Shown here: piece by piece, positions 1 through 6,570 of the stretch | How the letters are laid out: each line of letters opens with the position of its first letter | Position numbering within the stretch: position 1 is the stretch's first letter | From: Spirochaetia bacterium | GTDB lineage: Bacteria; Spirochaetota; Spirochaetia; Treponematales; Breznakiellaceae | NCBI GenBank assembly: GCA_025997755.1 | Contig: BNVA01000058.1 | Span: forward strand, 1-10,744 | Length of the DNA stretch: 10,744 nucleotides | Reading direction: 5' to 3' | Position numbers and translations under genes: made by a program | Notes under the pieces: model-generated | Seen by the model: only the letters and a program-made list of their open reading frames with translations | Databases searched by the model: none | What the model was told of the DNA's origin: nothing

Positions 1-626
1 ATGCTGTCGCGTACCACAATCGTGGCAACGCTTACGCTGAAAAGGGCGAATATGATAAGGCTTTAGCGGACTATAGTGAAGCAATTCGCCTGAAGCCGGA
101 GGATGCAGACGCGTACCACAATCGTGGCAACGCTTACGCTGAAAAGGGCGAATATGATAAGGCTTTAGCGGACCTTGATGAGGCAATTCGCCTGAAGCCG
201 GAGGATGCTGTCGCGCACTACAATCGTGGCAACACTTACGCTGAAAAGGGCGAATATGATAAGGCTTTAGCGGACTATAGTGAAGCAATTCGCCTGAAGC
301 CGGAGGATGCAGACGCGTACAATAATCGTGGCATCGCTTACGCTAAGAAGGGCGAATATGATAAGGCTTTAGCGGACTATAGTGAAGCAATTCGCCTGAA
401 GCCGGAGGATGCTGTCGCGTACCACAATCGTGGCATCGCTTACGCTGAAAAGGGTGAATACGATAAGGCTTTAGCGGACTATAGTGAAGCAATTCGCCTG
501 AAGCCGGAGGATGCAGACGCATACTACCGGCGCGGGCTTGTATATAAGAGTCTTGGCAAAAGCACACTTGCCGAAGACGATTTTATTAAAGCGAAAGAGC
601 TGGGATATCAAGAAGAGCAAGCATAG
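1..626 (+). CDS. TPR-repeat protein, 3' part only (5' end outside window)
   Basis: An open frame enters from the left edge (first complete codon at 3) and stops at TAG 624-626. No start codon is visible, so the N-terminus lies outside the window. The visible 207 residues form five complete 34-residue TPR units (3-512) and a sixth, divergent capping unit (513-623). Each unit follows the TPR pattern: AYHNRGNAYAEKGEYDKALA, then the second helix (YSEAIRLKPED). TPR arrays are helical protein-interaction scaffolds; the partner cannot be told from this fragment. The last unit (YYRRGLVYKSLGKSTLAEDD...) keeps the fold pattern but has diverged, as C-terminal capping repeats often do. The DNA is clearly richer in G+C than the dnaA region, mainly because the repeat is so uniform. 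A hairpin terminator follows directly. Confidence 0.9.
   Translation, partial: AVAYHNRGNAYAEKGEYDKALADYSEAIRLKPEDADAYHNRGNAYAEKGEYDKALADLDEAIRLKPEDAVAHYNRGNTYAEKGEYDKALADYSEAIRLKPEDADAYNNRGIAYAKKGEYDKALADYSEAIRLKPEDAVAYHNRGIAYAEKGEYDKALADYSEAIRLKPEDADAYYRRGLVYKSLGKSTLAEDDFIKAKELGYQEEQA
3..512 (+). repeat. Tandem 102-bp repeats encoding TPR units (five near-identical copies)
   Basis: Five consecutive 102-bp units start at 3, 105, 207, 309 and 411, and differ at only a few positions. The junction codons alternate strictly: units 1, 3 and 5 begin GCT GTC (Ala-Val), while units 2, 4 and 6 begin GCA GAC (Ala-Asp). The array therefore has a higher-order period of 204 bp. Such DNA-level uniformity points to recent duplication or ongoing homogenisation and makes copy-number change likely. 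Confidence 0.92.
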
Positions 627-634
627 GATGATCA

Positions 635-663
635 CCAAACCAGAATATCATTCTTGGTTTTTT
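635..663 (+). terminator. Rho-independent terminator after the TPR gene
   Basis: The sequence AAACCA-GAAT (637-646), loop ATC, then ATTC-T-TGGTTT (650-660) forms a stem of ten pairs with one bulged T, and runs into an uninterrupted T tract to 663. It lies 9 nt after the TPR stop codon and separates that gene from the origin/dnaA region. Confidence 0.75.
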
Positions 664-730
664 ACCTTGAAAAAATTTTGATTGTTGCCTAGACTAGTAG
701 ATACGGGACATAGAGTATTTGGGAGTGGTT

Positions 731-751
731 TTGTGGACAACTTGTGGATAA
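731..751 (-). promoter_or_regulatory. DnaA-box pair, distal
   Basis: TGTGGACAA (732-740) and TGTGGATAA (743-751) lie 11 bp apart in the same orientation. On the opposite strand the second reads TTATCCACA, a perfect match to the bacterial consensus; the first has one mismatch. Eleven bp is about one helical turn, so both boxes face the same side of the DNA. Confidence 0.8.
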
Positions 752-832
752 CTTGTTGTTTTTTGGGAAAATTTTAAGAATTCTGCCTAATTTGTTGATT
801 ACAATACTAATAACTGGCATTTTAACCAGTGC

Positions 833-854
833 TAAGTTATTATATTATATATAG
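833..854 (+). repeat. AT-rich motif shared with the dnaA-dnaN gap (copy 1)
   Basis: TAAGTT followed by ATTATATTATATATAG at 833-854 matches 2445-2464 at 18 of the first 19 positions. The TATATTATA core could supply a -10 element before both dnaA and dnaN, or be an origin element; the sequence alone does not decide. The low complexity lowers the weight of the match. Confidence 0.45.
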
Positions 855-904
855 TTACAGCTTTGCTTTTTTTGGGAAATAAAAACTGTCTAAAAAAATT
901 GACT

Positions 905-920
905 GTATTATTTTTAATAC
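905..920. repeat. Perfect short inverted repeat before dnaA
   Basis: GTATTA-TTTT-TAATAC forms a 6-bp perfect palindrome with a 4-nt centre. It sits directly after a TTGACT hexamer and 13 nt before the proximal DnaA boxes. It may be an operator or just an AT-rich hairpin. Confidence 0.4.
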
Positions 921-932
921 GGAATTTTAAAT

Positions 933-953
933 TTGTGGATAACTTGTGGATAA
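933..953 (-). promoter_or_regulatory. DnaA-box pair next to the dnaA start
   Basis: Two perfect TGTGGATAA boxes (934-942 and 945-953) are again spaced 11 bp apart in the same orientation, ending 21 nt before the dnaA ATG. Boxes at this position commonly serve both origin assembly and autorepression of dnaA. Confidence 0.85.
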
Positions 954-974
954 CTATTAAAAAGGGTGTGTTGA

Positions 975-2363
975 ATGGCGAATTCTGAAGATTATGAAGC
1001 CGCATGGAACGAGATAATGCGTCAAATCAAGGCAGAAATAGGGGAGGAAGCCTACAACTGGTGGTTTAACTTAACCCTTATTTCCCACAAAGATGGAAAT
1101 ATCACCGCCAGCGTCCCATCGACTTACAGTAAGGATCAGTTAATATCCCGTTATCCCAACCTTATCGAGACAAAATTTTTAGATGTTTTCGGAAAAAACG
1201 TAAACCTCATTATAAAAGTGGATAATCAAAAGAAAACCTCAAAACCGCCCGAAAAAACCATTGAGACCGCGCCTGTAAAAGCCCCTATTCCGTCCGAAAC
1301 CCATAAAAAACCCAAAACCATTCACAACCAGTTGAAACCCGAGTTTAATTTTGAAAACTACATAGTCGGAAATAAAAATAAATTCGCGGTAAACGCCGCA
1401 TTGTCCGTATCCAAAAATTTGGGCAAAGCCTACAATCCGCTGTTGATTTACGGGGGCGTCGGACTTGGAAAAACTCACCTTATGCAGGCTATAGGTAACT
1501 ATGTTCACGCAAATTCGGATAGCAAAATCATTTTTGTTACAGCAGAAAACTTTATGAATGAATTTATTGAATCAATAGGATCAGGAGACAAAAAATCAGC
1601 CTCGGTTTTTAGAAATAAGTATCGTCATATTGACCTTCTTATGATAGACGATATTCATACTTTCAGAGAAAACGCGCAATCGACGCTGGAAGAGCTTTTC
1701 AACACCTATGAGGCGCTGCATAATACCGGTAAACAGATGGTTTTTACCTGCGACCGCCCTGTTTCCGAGCTAAAAAACTTACCCGACAGGTTAAAAAACC
1801 GCTTTAATAATATGCCTATTGAACTTCAAATGCCGGATTTTGAGACCCGCTGCGCGATTGTCAAGGCAAAGATAAAAAACCGGGGCATCGAGATACCGGA
1901 TGACGTGATTTTTTTTGTAAGCAAGCATATAAATTCAAGCGTACGTGACCTTGAATCGGCTCTGAATAAGCTTTTTGCCTATTCCGAGTTGATAAATACC
2001 CCTATGACCGTCCAAATAGCCCAAGAACAGTTAAAAGATATCATAGTAAGCTCAAAACTCTTTGATATGTCGATTGATAACATTCAAAAGGTCGTTGCCG
2101 AGTATTTTAACCTTACCGCAAATGATCTTAGGGGGAAGCGGAGGTCTCAAAACATCGTTCACCCAAGGCATCTGGCTATGTTTATAGCCAGAGAGTTAAC
2201 CGAATATTCAACAACGGAGATAGGACAGGCTTTTGGAGGTAAGGATCATACCACCGTAATGAGCGCCTACAAAAACATAGAAGAAAAGATAAAATCCGAC
2301 CCCACCGAGGAGCCGACCATACAAACATTGATAAGAAGCATAAAAGAATATACTGTTAAATAA
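975..2363 (+). CDS. dnaA: Chromosomal replication initiator protein DnaA
   Basis: DnaA binds DnaA boxes as ATP-DnaA, melts the origin and helps load the helicase. At 462 residues it has normal family length. Domain I spans about 1-75 (includes EAYNWWF), a Lys/Pro-rich linker about 80-120, the AAA+ domain about 121-335 and the DNA-binding domain IV about 360-462. Visible motifs are Walker A GGVGLGKTH (160-168), Walker B LLMIDDIH (221-228), the arginine-finger region RLKNRF (272-277), sensor 2 SSVRDLESAL (321-330) and the DnaA signature GGKDHTTV (421-428). The start is supported by an AAAGGG Shine-Dalgarno (961-966). One oddity is that the usual SRFxxGL after the arginine finger reads NRFNNMP here. 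DnaA boxes lie on both sides of the gene, so autoregulation is likely. Confidence 0.98.
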   Translation: MANSEDYEAAWNEIMRQIKAEIGEEAYNWWFNLTLISHKDGNITASVPSTYSKDQLISRYPNLIETKFLDVFGKNVNLIIKVDNQKKTSKPPEKTIETAPVKAPIPSETHKKPKTIHNQLKPEFNFENYIVGNKNKFAVNAALSVSKNLGKAYNPLLIYGGVGLGKTHLMQAIGNYVHANSDSKIIFVTAENFMNEFIESIGSGDKKSASVFRNKYRHIDLLMIDDIHTFRENAQSTLEELFNTYEALHNTGKQMVFTCDRPVSELKNLPDRLKNRFNNMPIELQMPDFETRCAIVKAKIKNRGIEIPDDVIFFVSKHINSSVRDLESALNKLFAYSELINTPMTVQIAQEQLKDIIVSSKLFDMSIDNIQKVVAEYFNLTANDLRGKRRSQNIVHPRHLAMFIARELTEYSTTEIGQAFGGKDHTTVMSAYKNIEEKIKSDPTEEPTIQTLIRSIKEYTVK

Positions 2364-2375
2364 TTGTTGGTACAT

Positions 2376-2384
2376 TGTGGATAA
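2376..2384 (-). promoter_or_regulatory. DnaA box downstream of dnaA
   Basis: TGTGGATAA, a perfect consensus box in the same orientation as the four upstream boxes, lies 12 nt after the dnaA stop codon. Confidence 0.8.
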
Positions 2385-2444
2385 AATGGATTTTTGTGAA
2401 TTTGTGTAAAAAAAGGGAAAACTTATCACTATTATTGTTTTATG

Positions 2445-2464
2445 TAAGTTGTTATATTATATAG
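2445..2464 (+). repeat. AT-rich motif shared with the region upstream of dnaA (copy 2)
   Basis: TAAGTT followed by GTTATATTATATAG is the second copy of the motif at 833-854. Its place ahead of dnaN suggests either a promoter core or an origin element. Confidence 0.4.
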
Positions 2465-2495
2465 ATTTATAGACGTATTGCACAATTTTTTTATA

Positions 2496-2513
2496 CTACT
2501 ATTACTTCTACTA
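2496..2513 (+). promoter_or_regulatory. DnaA-trio-like element (CTA CTA TTA CTT CTA CTA)
   Basis: Six consecutive triplets of the CTA/TTA/CTT type run straight into the A/T-only tract from 2514. In bacterial origins this pattern is the DnaA-trio, which guides DnaA onto single-stranded DNA and sets where the duplex opens. The assignment rests on pattern and position just upstream of dnaN. Confidence 0.7.
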
Positions 2514-2533
2514 ATTTATATATATTATGTTTT

Positions 2534-2539
2534 AGGAGG
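2534..2539 (+). promoter_or_regulatory. Shine-Dalgarno site that fixes the dnaN start
   Basis: AGGAGG lies 7 nt before ATG 2547. The same frame stays open upstream to a TTG at 2478, but that extension would translate the trio repeat into a leucine run, and the SD site clearly places the start at 2547. Confidence 0.9.
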
Positions 2540-2546
2540 ACAAAGA

Positions 2547-3653
2547 ATGAAGTTTATTTGCGATAAGAGTACACTTTTTAAAGAAATCAGTACGGCTCAC
2601 GAAATTATTGTAAGCAAGAATACAATATCAATTTTAGCTAATATTTACCTTGAGGCTGAAAATGACTGCCTTATAATAAGGTCTTCGGATATAAAAATCA
2701 ACTTTACCACAAAAGTACCGGTTTCCGTGCTGGAAAAAGGCAGTATAACCGTAAAAAGCGATACTTTTCTCCATATTTTAGGCTCAATACCGGAAGGCGA
2801 AATTGAGTTTGAAACTTCCGATATAAAGATGACGATAAAACCGGCTTTTAAAAAACTAAAATTCAATCTTAGAACGTTATCCGCCGAACAATACCCGCCG
2901 TTTCCAGCTGCGGAAGATGTAAACTTTTTCGAGCTTTCGGCTGCGGATTTTAAAGATATGATAAATCAGACAGTTTTTTCCGTTTCCGACGATGAGACGC
3001 GGTATTTTATGAATGGCGTCTACTTTGAAAAAGCAGGTGATAAATTTATTTCCGTAGCCACAGACGGCAGGCGTATGGCTTATTTTGAAAAAGAGGCGGA
3101 TAGTTCACTGCAGGATATTAAGGGAGTGATAATACCGGTAAAGATTTTGAATACAGTTGTAAAAAGGATTGGTGAAGAAGGCAATGTAAGCATAGGAATT
3201 AACGATAAATACATTTTTATAAACTTTGGTTCATATAGTTTTGCGGGCGTGTTGATAGAAGGACAGTTTCCGAATTATAGGAAAGTTATACCGGAAAATC
3301 AAAAGTATGAATGTAAGGTAGACAGGATCGAAGTTCTTGACGCTGTAAAAAGGATTTCCCTTCTTGTTGAAAAAAAAGCAAAAAGGATATTTTTTAAAAT
3401 TGCGGATAACACAATTCAGATATATACTGATGAAGGCGATGAGGGGGATGCGAATGAGGAGCTTTCCTGCGAATATTCAGGAACATCCGAAGTATTGATT
3501 CCGTTAAATTACACTCATATTGAAGAACCATTTGCGGTTATGCATACAAAGAAGGTGAATATTTCGTTTACTGAGGCAGGTAAAGCGTTGACGATAAAAC
3601 CCGAAGACGAACCAAATCTCTTTCATGTTGTAATGCCTATGCAATCGGAATAA
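2547..3653 (+). CDS. dnaN: DNA polymerase III beta subunit (sliding clamp)
   Basis: DnaN forms the ring-shaped dimer that tethers DNA polymerase III and other repair and replication proteins to DNA. The product is 368 residues, the usual length of about 365-380, beginning MKFICDKSTLFKEIS. Three clamp domains are expected. Recognisable family stretches include the N-terminal domain with LEAENDCLIIRSSD, then FSVSDDETRYFMNGVYFE and VATDGRRMAYFE in the middle domain. The C-terminal end VVMPMQSE matches the typical conserved MPM tail. The strong AGGAGG site decides the start. The stop codon overlaps the recF start (TAATG), so the two are probably translationally coupled. A promoter probably lies in the dnaA-dnaN gap, but I cannot assign it firmly. 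Confidence 0.97.
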   Translation: MKFICDKSTLFKEISTAHEIIVSKNTISILANIYLEAENDCLIIRSSDIKINFTTKVPVSVLEKGSITVKSDTFLHILGSIPEGEIEFETSDIKMTIKPAFKKLKFNLRTLSAEQYPPFPAAEDVNFFELSAADFKDMINQTVFSVSDDETRYFMNGVYFEKAGDKFISVATDGRRMAYFEKEADSSLQDIKGVIIPVKILNTVVKRIGEEGNVSIGINDKYIFINFGSYSFAGVLIEGQFPNYRKVIPENQKYECKVDRIEVLDAVKRISLLVEKKAKRIFFKIADNTIQIYTDEGDEGDANEELSCEYSGTSEVLIPLNYTHIEEPFAVMHTKKVNISFTEAGKALTIKPEDEPNLFHVVMPMQSE

Positions 3654-4741
3654 TGATTGTTTCTTTACGGACGTTTTGTTTTAGAAATTTAGTTGACTGC
3701 GAAACTGTAATTGATAGTAATAACATTTTTTTAGTCGGAAAAAACGGACAGGGAAAGAGTAATTTTTTAGAAGCCATATATTTTTCGTCTTATGCTTCAT
3801 CGTTTAGAACTTCAAAAGACAGCGATATTATATGCAAAGATAAAAATAGTTTATCCGTTCAAGCAAAAAATAATTCGATACTAGATAACGACATTATTGT
3901 AAAACTGGAAAATAAAAAAAAACAAATTCTTATAGACGGAAAAAAAACAGAAAGCAGAAAATCTTTGCTTTCACTTATTTCATGTATAGTGTTCTGCCAC
4001 GAGGATATGGAATTTGTTACCGGAGCTCCTGAAAAACGAAGATGGTTTTTTGATCAAAATATATGCCTTTACGATCCGTTATATCTTGATGATCTAATCC
4101 GGTATAAAAAAATTTTAAAATCAAGAAATTTACTTTTAAAAGAAATAAGGGAAGGCAGGAATAAAGAAGTACTAAGCGTATTTAATCCTCAGCTTGCAGA
4201 ATACGGAGCCAGATTGATGGTAAAACGCGAACAGGAAATAAAACACTTTTCAAGTGTGTTTGTACAGGCTTATGAGTTAATATCCGGCGTTACAGGAATT
4301 GAAGTAAAGTATAAAAAATCGTGGAACAATAACGATCAAAATGAAATTGTTAAATACCTTGAACTAAATGTCGAAAGGGATTTGACTATCGGTACAACAA
4401 TGTCGGGACCGCACAGAGACAGGTATTATTTTATAAAGGACGGAAAAGATTTTACAGAGATTGCCTCTACCGGACAGAAACGTTTATTGGCGCTGCTGCT
4501 GCGCATAGCGCAGACAACACGGTATACAGCGGTAACAAAAAATAAACCAATAGTACTTTTTGACGATGTACTTCTTGAGTTAGACAAGGAAAAGCGAAAA
4601 ATATTTTTATCAAAATTGCCGCAGTATGAACAGGCATTTTATACATTTTTGCCGGATGAACCTTTTGATGAGTATATGCAGGATAATACAAAAATTTTTT
4701 ATGTAAACGAAGGCAGGTTAAATGATAACAAAAGTTGGTGA
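3653..4741 (+). CDS. recF: DNA replication and repair protein RecF
   Basis: RecF is an SMC-like ATPase that binds gapped DNA and helps RecO/RecR load RecA at stalled forks. The protein has 362 residues, normal for the family. Visible motifs are Walker A GKNGQGKSN (29-37), the family motif SGPHRDRY, an ABC-signature-like STGQKRLLALLLRIAQ before the end, and Walker B PIVLFDDVLLELD (about 299-311). The start codon shares one base with the dnaN stop, and no strong Shine-Dalgarno precedes it, so translation probably depends on coupling to dnaN. The 3' end overlaps dciA by 20 nt. Gene order dnaA-dnaN-recF is standard for the origin region. Confidence 0.97.
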   Translation: MIVSLRTFCFRNLVDCETVIDSNNIFLVGKNGQGKSNFLEAIYFSSYASSFRTSKDSDIICKDKNSLSVQAKNNSILDNDIIVKLENKKKQILIDGKKTESRKSLLSLISCIVFCHEDMEFVTGAPEKRRWFFDQNICLYDPLYLDDLIRYKKILKSRNLLLKEIREGRNKEVLSVFNPQLAEYGARLMVKREQEIKHFSSVFVQAYELISGVTGIEVKYKKSWNNNDQNEIVKYLELNVERDLTIGTTMSGPHRDRYYFIKDGKDFTEIASTGQKRLLALLLRIAQTTRYTAVTKNKPIVLFDDVLLELDKEKRKIFLSKLPQYEQAFYTFLPDEPFDEYMQDNTKIFYVNEGRLNDNKSW

Positions 4742-5303
4742 TATACTGGCTAAAGTATTTGACAATAATGTTCAACAGACACTGCGGACTCATTCACGGA
4801 TTTATAAGTCTTGGGATCAAATTATCTGTGAAGCGTTTTTGGGAAAAAATTATGAATATAACAGCGAGTATGAATCCGCACTACCCTTGCTGCAGCGTGA
4901 GGCACGGGAAAAAAACCGTGTATACGCAGGAAAACTTTCCGATCACAGTAAGATAAAAGATATAAAAAATAAGGTTTTGCTTGTGGAGGCGGATCATTCC
5001 GGCTGGATACAGATATTACAATCAAAACAAGATAAAATATTAAAGATAGTAAAAAAAGAATACAAGGATATAGAAATAAACGGCATAGGTTTAGTTTTGT
5101 CAAAAGAAAAAATAGCCGCCGAAAATGAAGCGCTAAAACCGGAAATAGAAAATTCAAACGGAAAAGAAAAAACACATTTTGACGACACAGACGATAACAC
5201 TAACGATGCACGCTACGAAAAAATAAAAGACGAGAAATTAAAAAACATACTCAAAAGACTAGAAAAGCAAACATTGGAACTAGAAAAACAAAACGGCAGG
5301 TAA
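4722..5303 (+). CDS. dciA: DciA-like protein (DUF721), probable helicase-loading factor
   Basis: This 193-residue protein matches the DUF721/DciA pattern: an N-terminal segment with SWDQII (the conserved Trp near 32), then KNKVLLVEADHSGWIQILQSKQDKILKIV, corresponding to the L.V.v.ss.W..eL.. signature, followed by INGIGLVLSK. DciA proteins interact with and help load the replicative helicase DnaB in bacteria lacking DnaC/DnaI; for spirochaetes this is inference from the family. There appears to be an insertion between the first Trp and the core, and a highly charged C-terminal tail (about 128-193, rich in Glu/Lys/Asp) ending in a likely short coiled coil. The start lies inside recF (20-nt overlap) behind AGGCAGG (4711-4717). 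It is the last gene of the origin operon and faces a convergent gene. Confidence 0.8.
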   Translation: MITKVGDILAKVFDNNVQQTLRTHSRIYKSWDQIICEAFLGKNYEYNSEYESALPLLQREAREKNRVYAGKLSDHSKIKDIKNKVLLVEADHSGWIQILQSKQDKILKIVKKEYKDIEINGIGLVLSKEKIAAENEALKPEIENSNGKEKTHFDDTDDNTNDARYEKIKDEKLKNILKRLEKQTLELEKQNGR

Positions 5304-5385
5304 AAAGCAACTCACCACCAACATCCCTACCATGCAAAATTACAGCGTACTGGCGTTATGCAGCTTATGTGAAGTACCCCTTGCC

Positions 5386-6294
5386 TTATTTATATAATTT
5401 CTTTAATTCTTCAACATCATTAAATATTTTATCAAATTTTTCTTTACGAATTTCTTTTGAATTTAAGTCAATTTTAATTCTGCTTATAAATTCCTTAAAA
5501 TCTGGGTTGATCTGAACAATTTTATTTATCATTTCAATATCCAAAATATCTTTTTGTCTTGCAGGTATTATTATTTCTGAATCATCAGGATTATTTACAT
5601 TTAATTGTATTAATCCAATACCAAATGAATTAGATAGTCTTTTAATTTCTGAAATAAAATCTTCACTTTGGTCAATTACAGCAGAAACTAAGTATCCTTC
5701 ATTAGCCCACGATGAATTTGAAACTGCTTGAAAATATGATTCACGCAAATTTGAAAAGTCAAGTTCCTTTTTTAATTCATAAGAAAATATTTTTACAGGT
5801 TGATTTCCTGTATATTTAACAATATCAAAAACTTCCGTTTCCCATTGTTCCATTGGAAAATATACACCTACAAGATCTGGATGTTGCCATTGAGCAAATG
5901 TTTTTTTCTTTGATGTTTCATGGAATATTGTTTTTGTATAAATTGAATAATAAGTATAAACATAATAAGTTAGTAACTTGTGCAAATCTCTTTCATCATA
6001 AGATGTTTTCTTTAAAGCCGTAGTTTTTGGTTGATTGTCTAATAATGTAATATTAAAAGGATGTTCTTTTAAGTAAAATCTTGTTGGTTTAGTCTTCATT
6101 TTGACAAATCTTGAATCGGGATTTTCTTTTATATCTATATATAGTTGTGCACCAATCGTTTTTGGAATAGTTTTACCAGTTAATTTCAATTTTTCTTTAA
6201 AACCTTGGGATTCAGCTATATCCCATATTTCTTCAGGAGATAAAGGTTTTTGAGCATCTTTTATTATTTCTTCGGCTATATCTTTTAAGTTCAT
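5386..6294 (-). CDS. HARE-HTH plus PD-(D/E)XK-like nuclease protein (HrgA/COG2958-like)
   Basis: The protein (302 residues from the preferred start) begins with a HARE-HTH domain (about 1-80, numbering from the upstream ATG): KDIAEEIIKDAQKPLSPEEI, then GKTIPKTIGAQLYIDIK and a closing RFYLKEH. This winged-helix module occurs with restriction and modification enzymes and has been proposed to recognise modified DNA. The C-terminal half (about 135-265) has a nuclease-like layout: HPD (140-142), then ELK (175-177) in FSYELKKEL, then YFQAVSNSSWANEGYLV, compatible with a PD-(D/E)XK active site (D142, E175, K177). From memory it resembles HrgA of Helicobacter pylori, a restriction-associated protein. 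The likely role is defence, possibly against modified or foreign DNA. The start at 6294 is chosen over 6300 because AGAGGA (minus strand) directly abuts the first ATG but is 6 nt from the second. A repeat element lies immediately upstream. Confidence 0.75.
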   Translation of the reverse strand: MNLKDIAEEIIKDAQKPLSPEEIWDIAESQGFKEKLKLTGKTIPKTIGAQLYIDIKENPDSRFVKMKTKPTRFYLKEHPFNITLLDNQPKTTALKKTSYDERDLHKLLTYYVYTYYSIYTKTIFHETSKKKTFAQWQHPDLVGVYFPMEQWETEVFDIVKYTGNQPVKIFSYELKKELDFSNLRESYFQAVSNSSWANEGYLVSAVIDQSEDFISEIKRLSNSFGIGLIQLNVNNPDDSEIIIPARQKDILDIEMINKIVQINPDFKEFISRIKIDLNSKEIRKEKFDKIFNDVEELKKLYK

Positions 6295-6305
6295 TTTCAT
6301 TCCTC

Positions 6306-6340
6306 TGCGTCGTTAGCCGCTCGCATGGACGCGGTCGGTG
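6306..6340 (-). repeat. GC-rich hairpin repeat, copy A (attC-like?)
   Basis: The 15-bp sequence TGCGTCGTTAGCCGC (6306-6320) is identical to 6905-6919. It is followed by a hairpin CCGCTCGC-ATGGAC-GCGGTCGG (6317-6338) with one mismatch and one wobble pair. On the minus strand the element reads hairpin, then GGCTAACGACGCA. It overlaps the last codons and the stop of the antitoxin gene and lies just upstream of the HARE-HTH gene. Confidence 0.75.
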
Positions 6341-6570
6341 TTTCTTTGTTTTGTAGCACTTTCAATTATTTCTTCTGCCGAAACAAATACTGTTTTTCCA
6401 GTTTCTTCTTTTATCTCATATTCGTCTATTGTATTATTATCCATCAAATCTTCATACATTTCTTTTAGAGAATGTTTTATTAATGAAGTTTTATCTTCTC
6501 CATAATAGTTTGCAAGAAAATTCATAATATTCTCCTCGTTTTTATTAAGCCTAAATGAAACTACTGCCAT
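6313..6570 (-). CDS. RHH-type antitoxin (RelB-like) of a type II TA pair
   Basis: The 85-residue product opens with MAVVSFRLNKNEENIMNFLA, the ribbon-helix-helix start typical of RelB/DUF6290-type antitoxins, followed by helices with DKTSLIKHSLKEMYEDL. The acidic C-terminal half (EYEIKEETGKTVFVSAEEI) would wrap the toxin. The protein should bind and neutralise the toxin encoded just upstream and repress the shared promoter. Its start overlaps the toxin stop by 10 nt. A strong GAGGAGG Shine-Dalgarno inside the toxin's last codons (minus strand, about 6581-6587) favours high antitoxin output. The last nine codons and the TAA come from repeat copy A, so the C-terminus may have been extended when this DNA was joined. 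The order toxin then antitoxin is the reverse of most relBE operons. Confidence 0.78.
   Translation of the reverse strand: MAVVSFRLNKNEENIMNFLANYYGEDKTSLIKHSLKEMYEDLMDNNTIDEYEIKEETGKTVFVSAEEIIESATKQRNTDRVHASG

Larger units (their letters stand above)
664..974. other. Origin-proximal intergenic region upstream of dnaA (no gene)
   Basis: This 311-bp stretch has no credible reading frame. It is very AT-rich and contains two DnaA-box pairs (731-751 and 933-953), an AT-rich motif also found before dnaN (833-854), a short inverted repeat (813-817/826-830, ACTGG/CCAGT), a TTGACT hexamer (899-904) that could be a dnaA -35 element, and a palindrome at 905-920. I could not identify a convincing -10 at the right spacing from TTGACT. 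The layout fits the upstream half of a bipartite chromosomal origin, with possible DnaA autoregulation through the boxes next to the dnaA start. Confidence 0.7.
2364..2546 (+). other. Probable oriC unwinding region between dnaA and dnaN
   Basis: This 183-bp gap contains a perfect DnaA box TGTGGATAA (2376-2384), two weaker TGTG-type sites (about 2395-2410), the AT-rich motif shared with the region upstream of dnaA (2445-2464), a half-conserved box ATTGCACAA (2477-2485), a run of six CTA-like triplets (2496-2513) and then an A/T-only tract up to the dnaN Shine-Dalgarno. Box, triplet run and AT tract occur in the order known for basal unwinding systems such as that of Bacillus subtilis. The weak point is that the one perfect box lies about 110 bp from the triplets, whereas in B. 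subtilis the boxes are almost adjacent. Confidence 0.7.

Noticed and set aside
343..567. Minus-strand open frame across the TPR array
   Set aside because: It is the reverse shadow of the 102-bp repeats, with internally repeated residues at the same period.
899..933. dnaA promoter with TTGACT as -35
   Set aside because: No acceptable -10 hexamer lies 16-18 bp downstream, so only the hexamer is noted.
2478..2546. N-terminal extension of DnaN starting at TTG 2478 with a leucine run
   Set aside because: The leucines are the translation of the CTA-type trio repeats; AGGAGG at 2534-2539 sets the start at ATG 2547.
5346..5377. Possible terminator or fourth attC-like site between dciA and the HARE-HTH gene (GTACT...AGTAC with GCGTTATGC inside)
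   Set aside because: The stem is only 5 bp with a 21-nt loop and no T tract, and no matching partner for GTTATGC was found nearby. It remains a weak relative of the repeats at 6306 and 6904.
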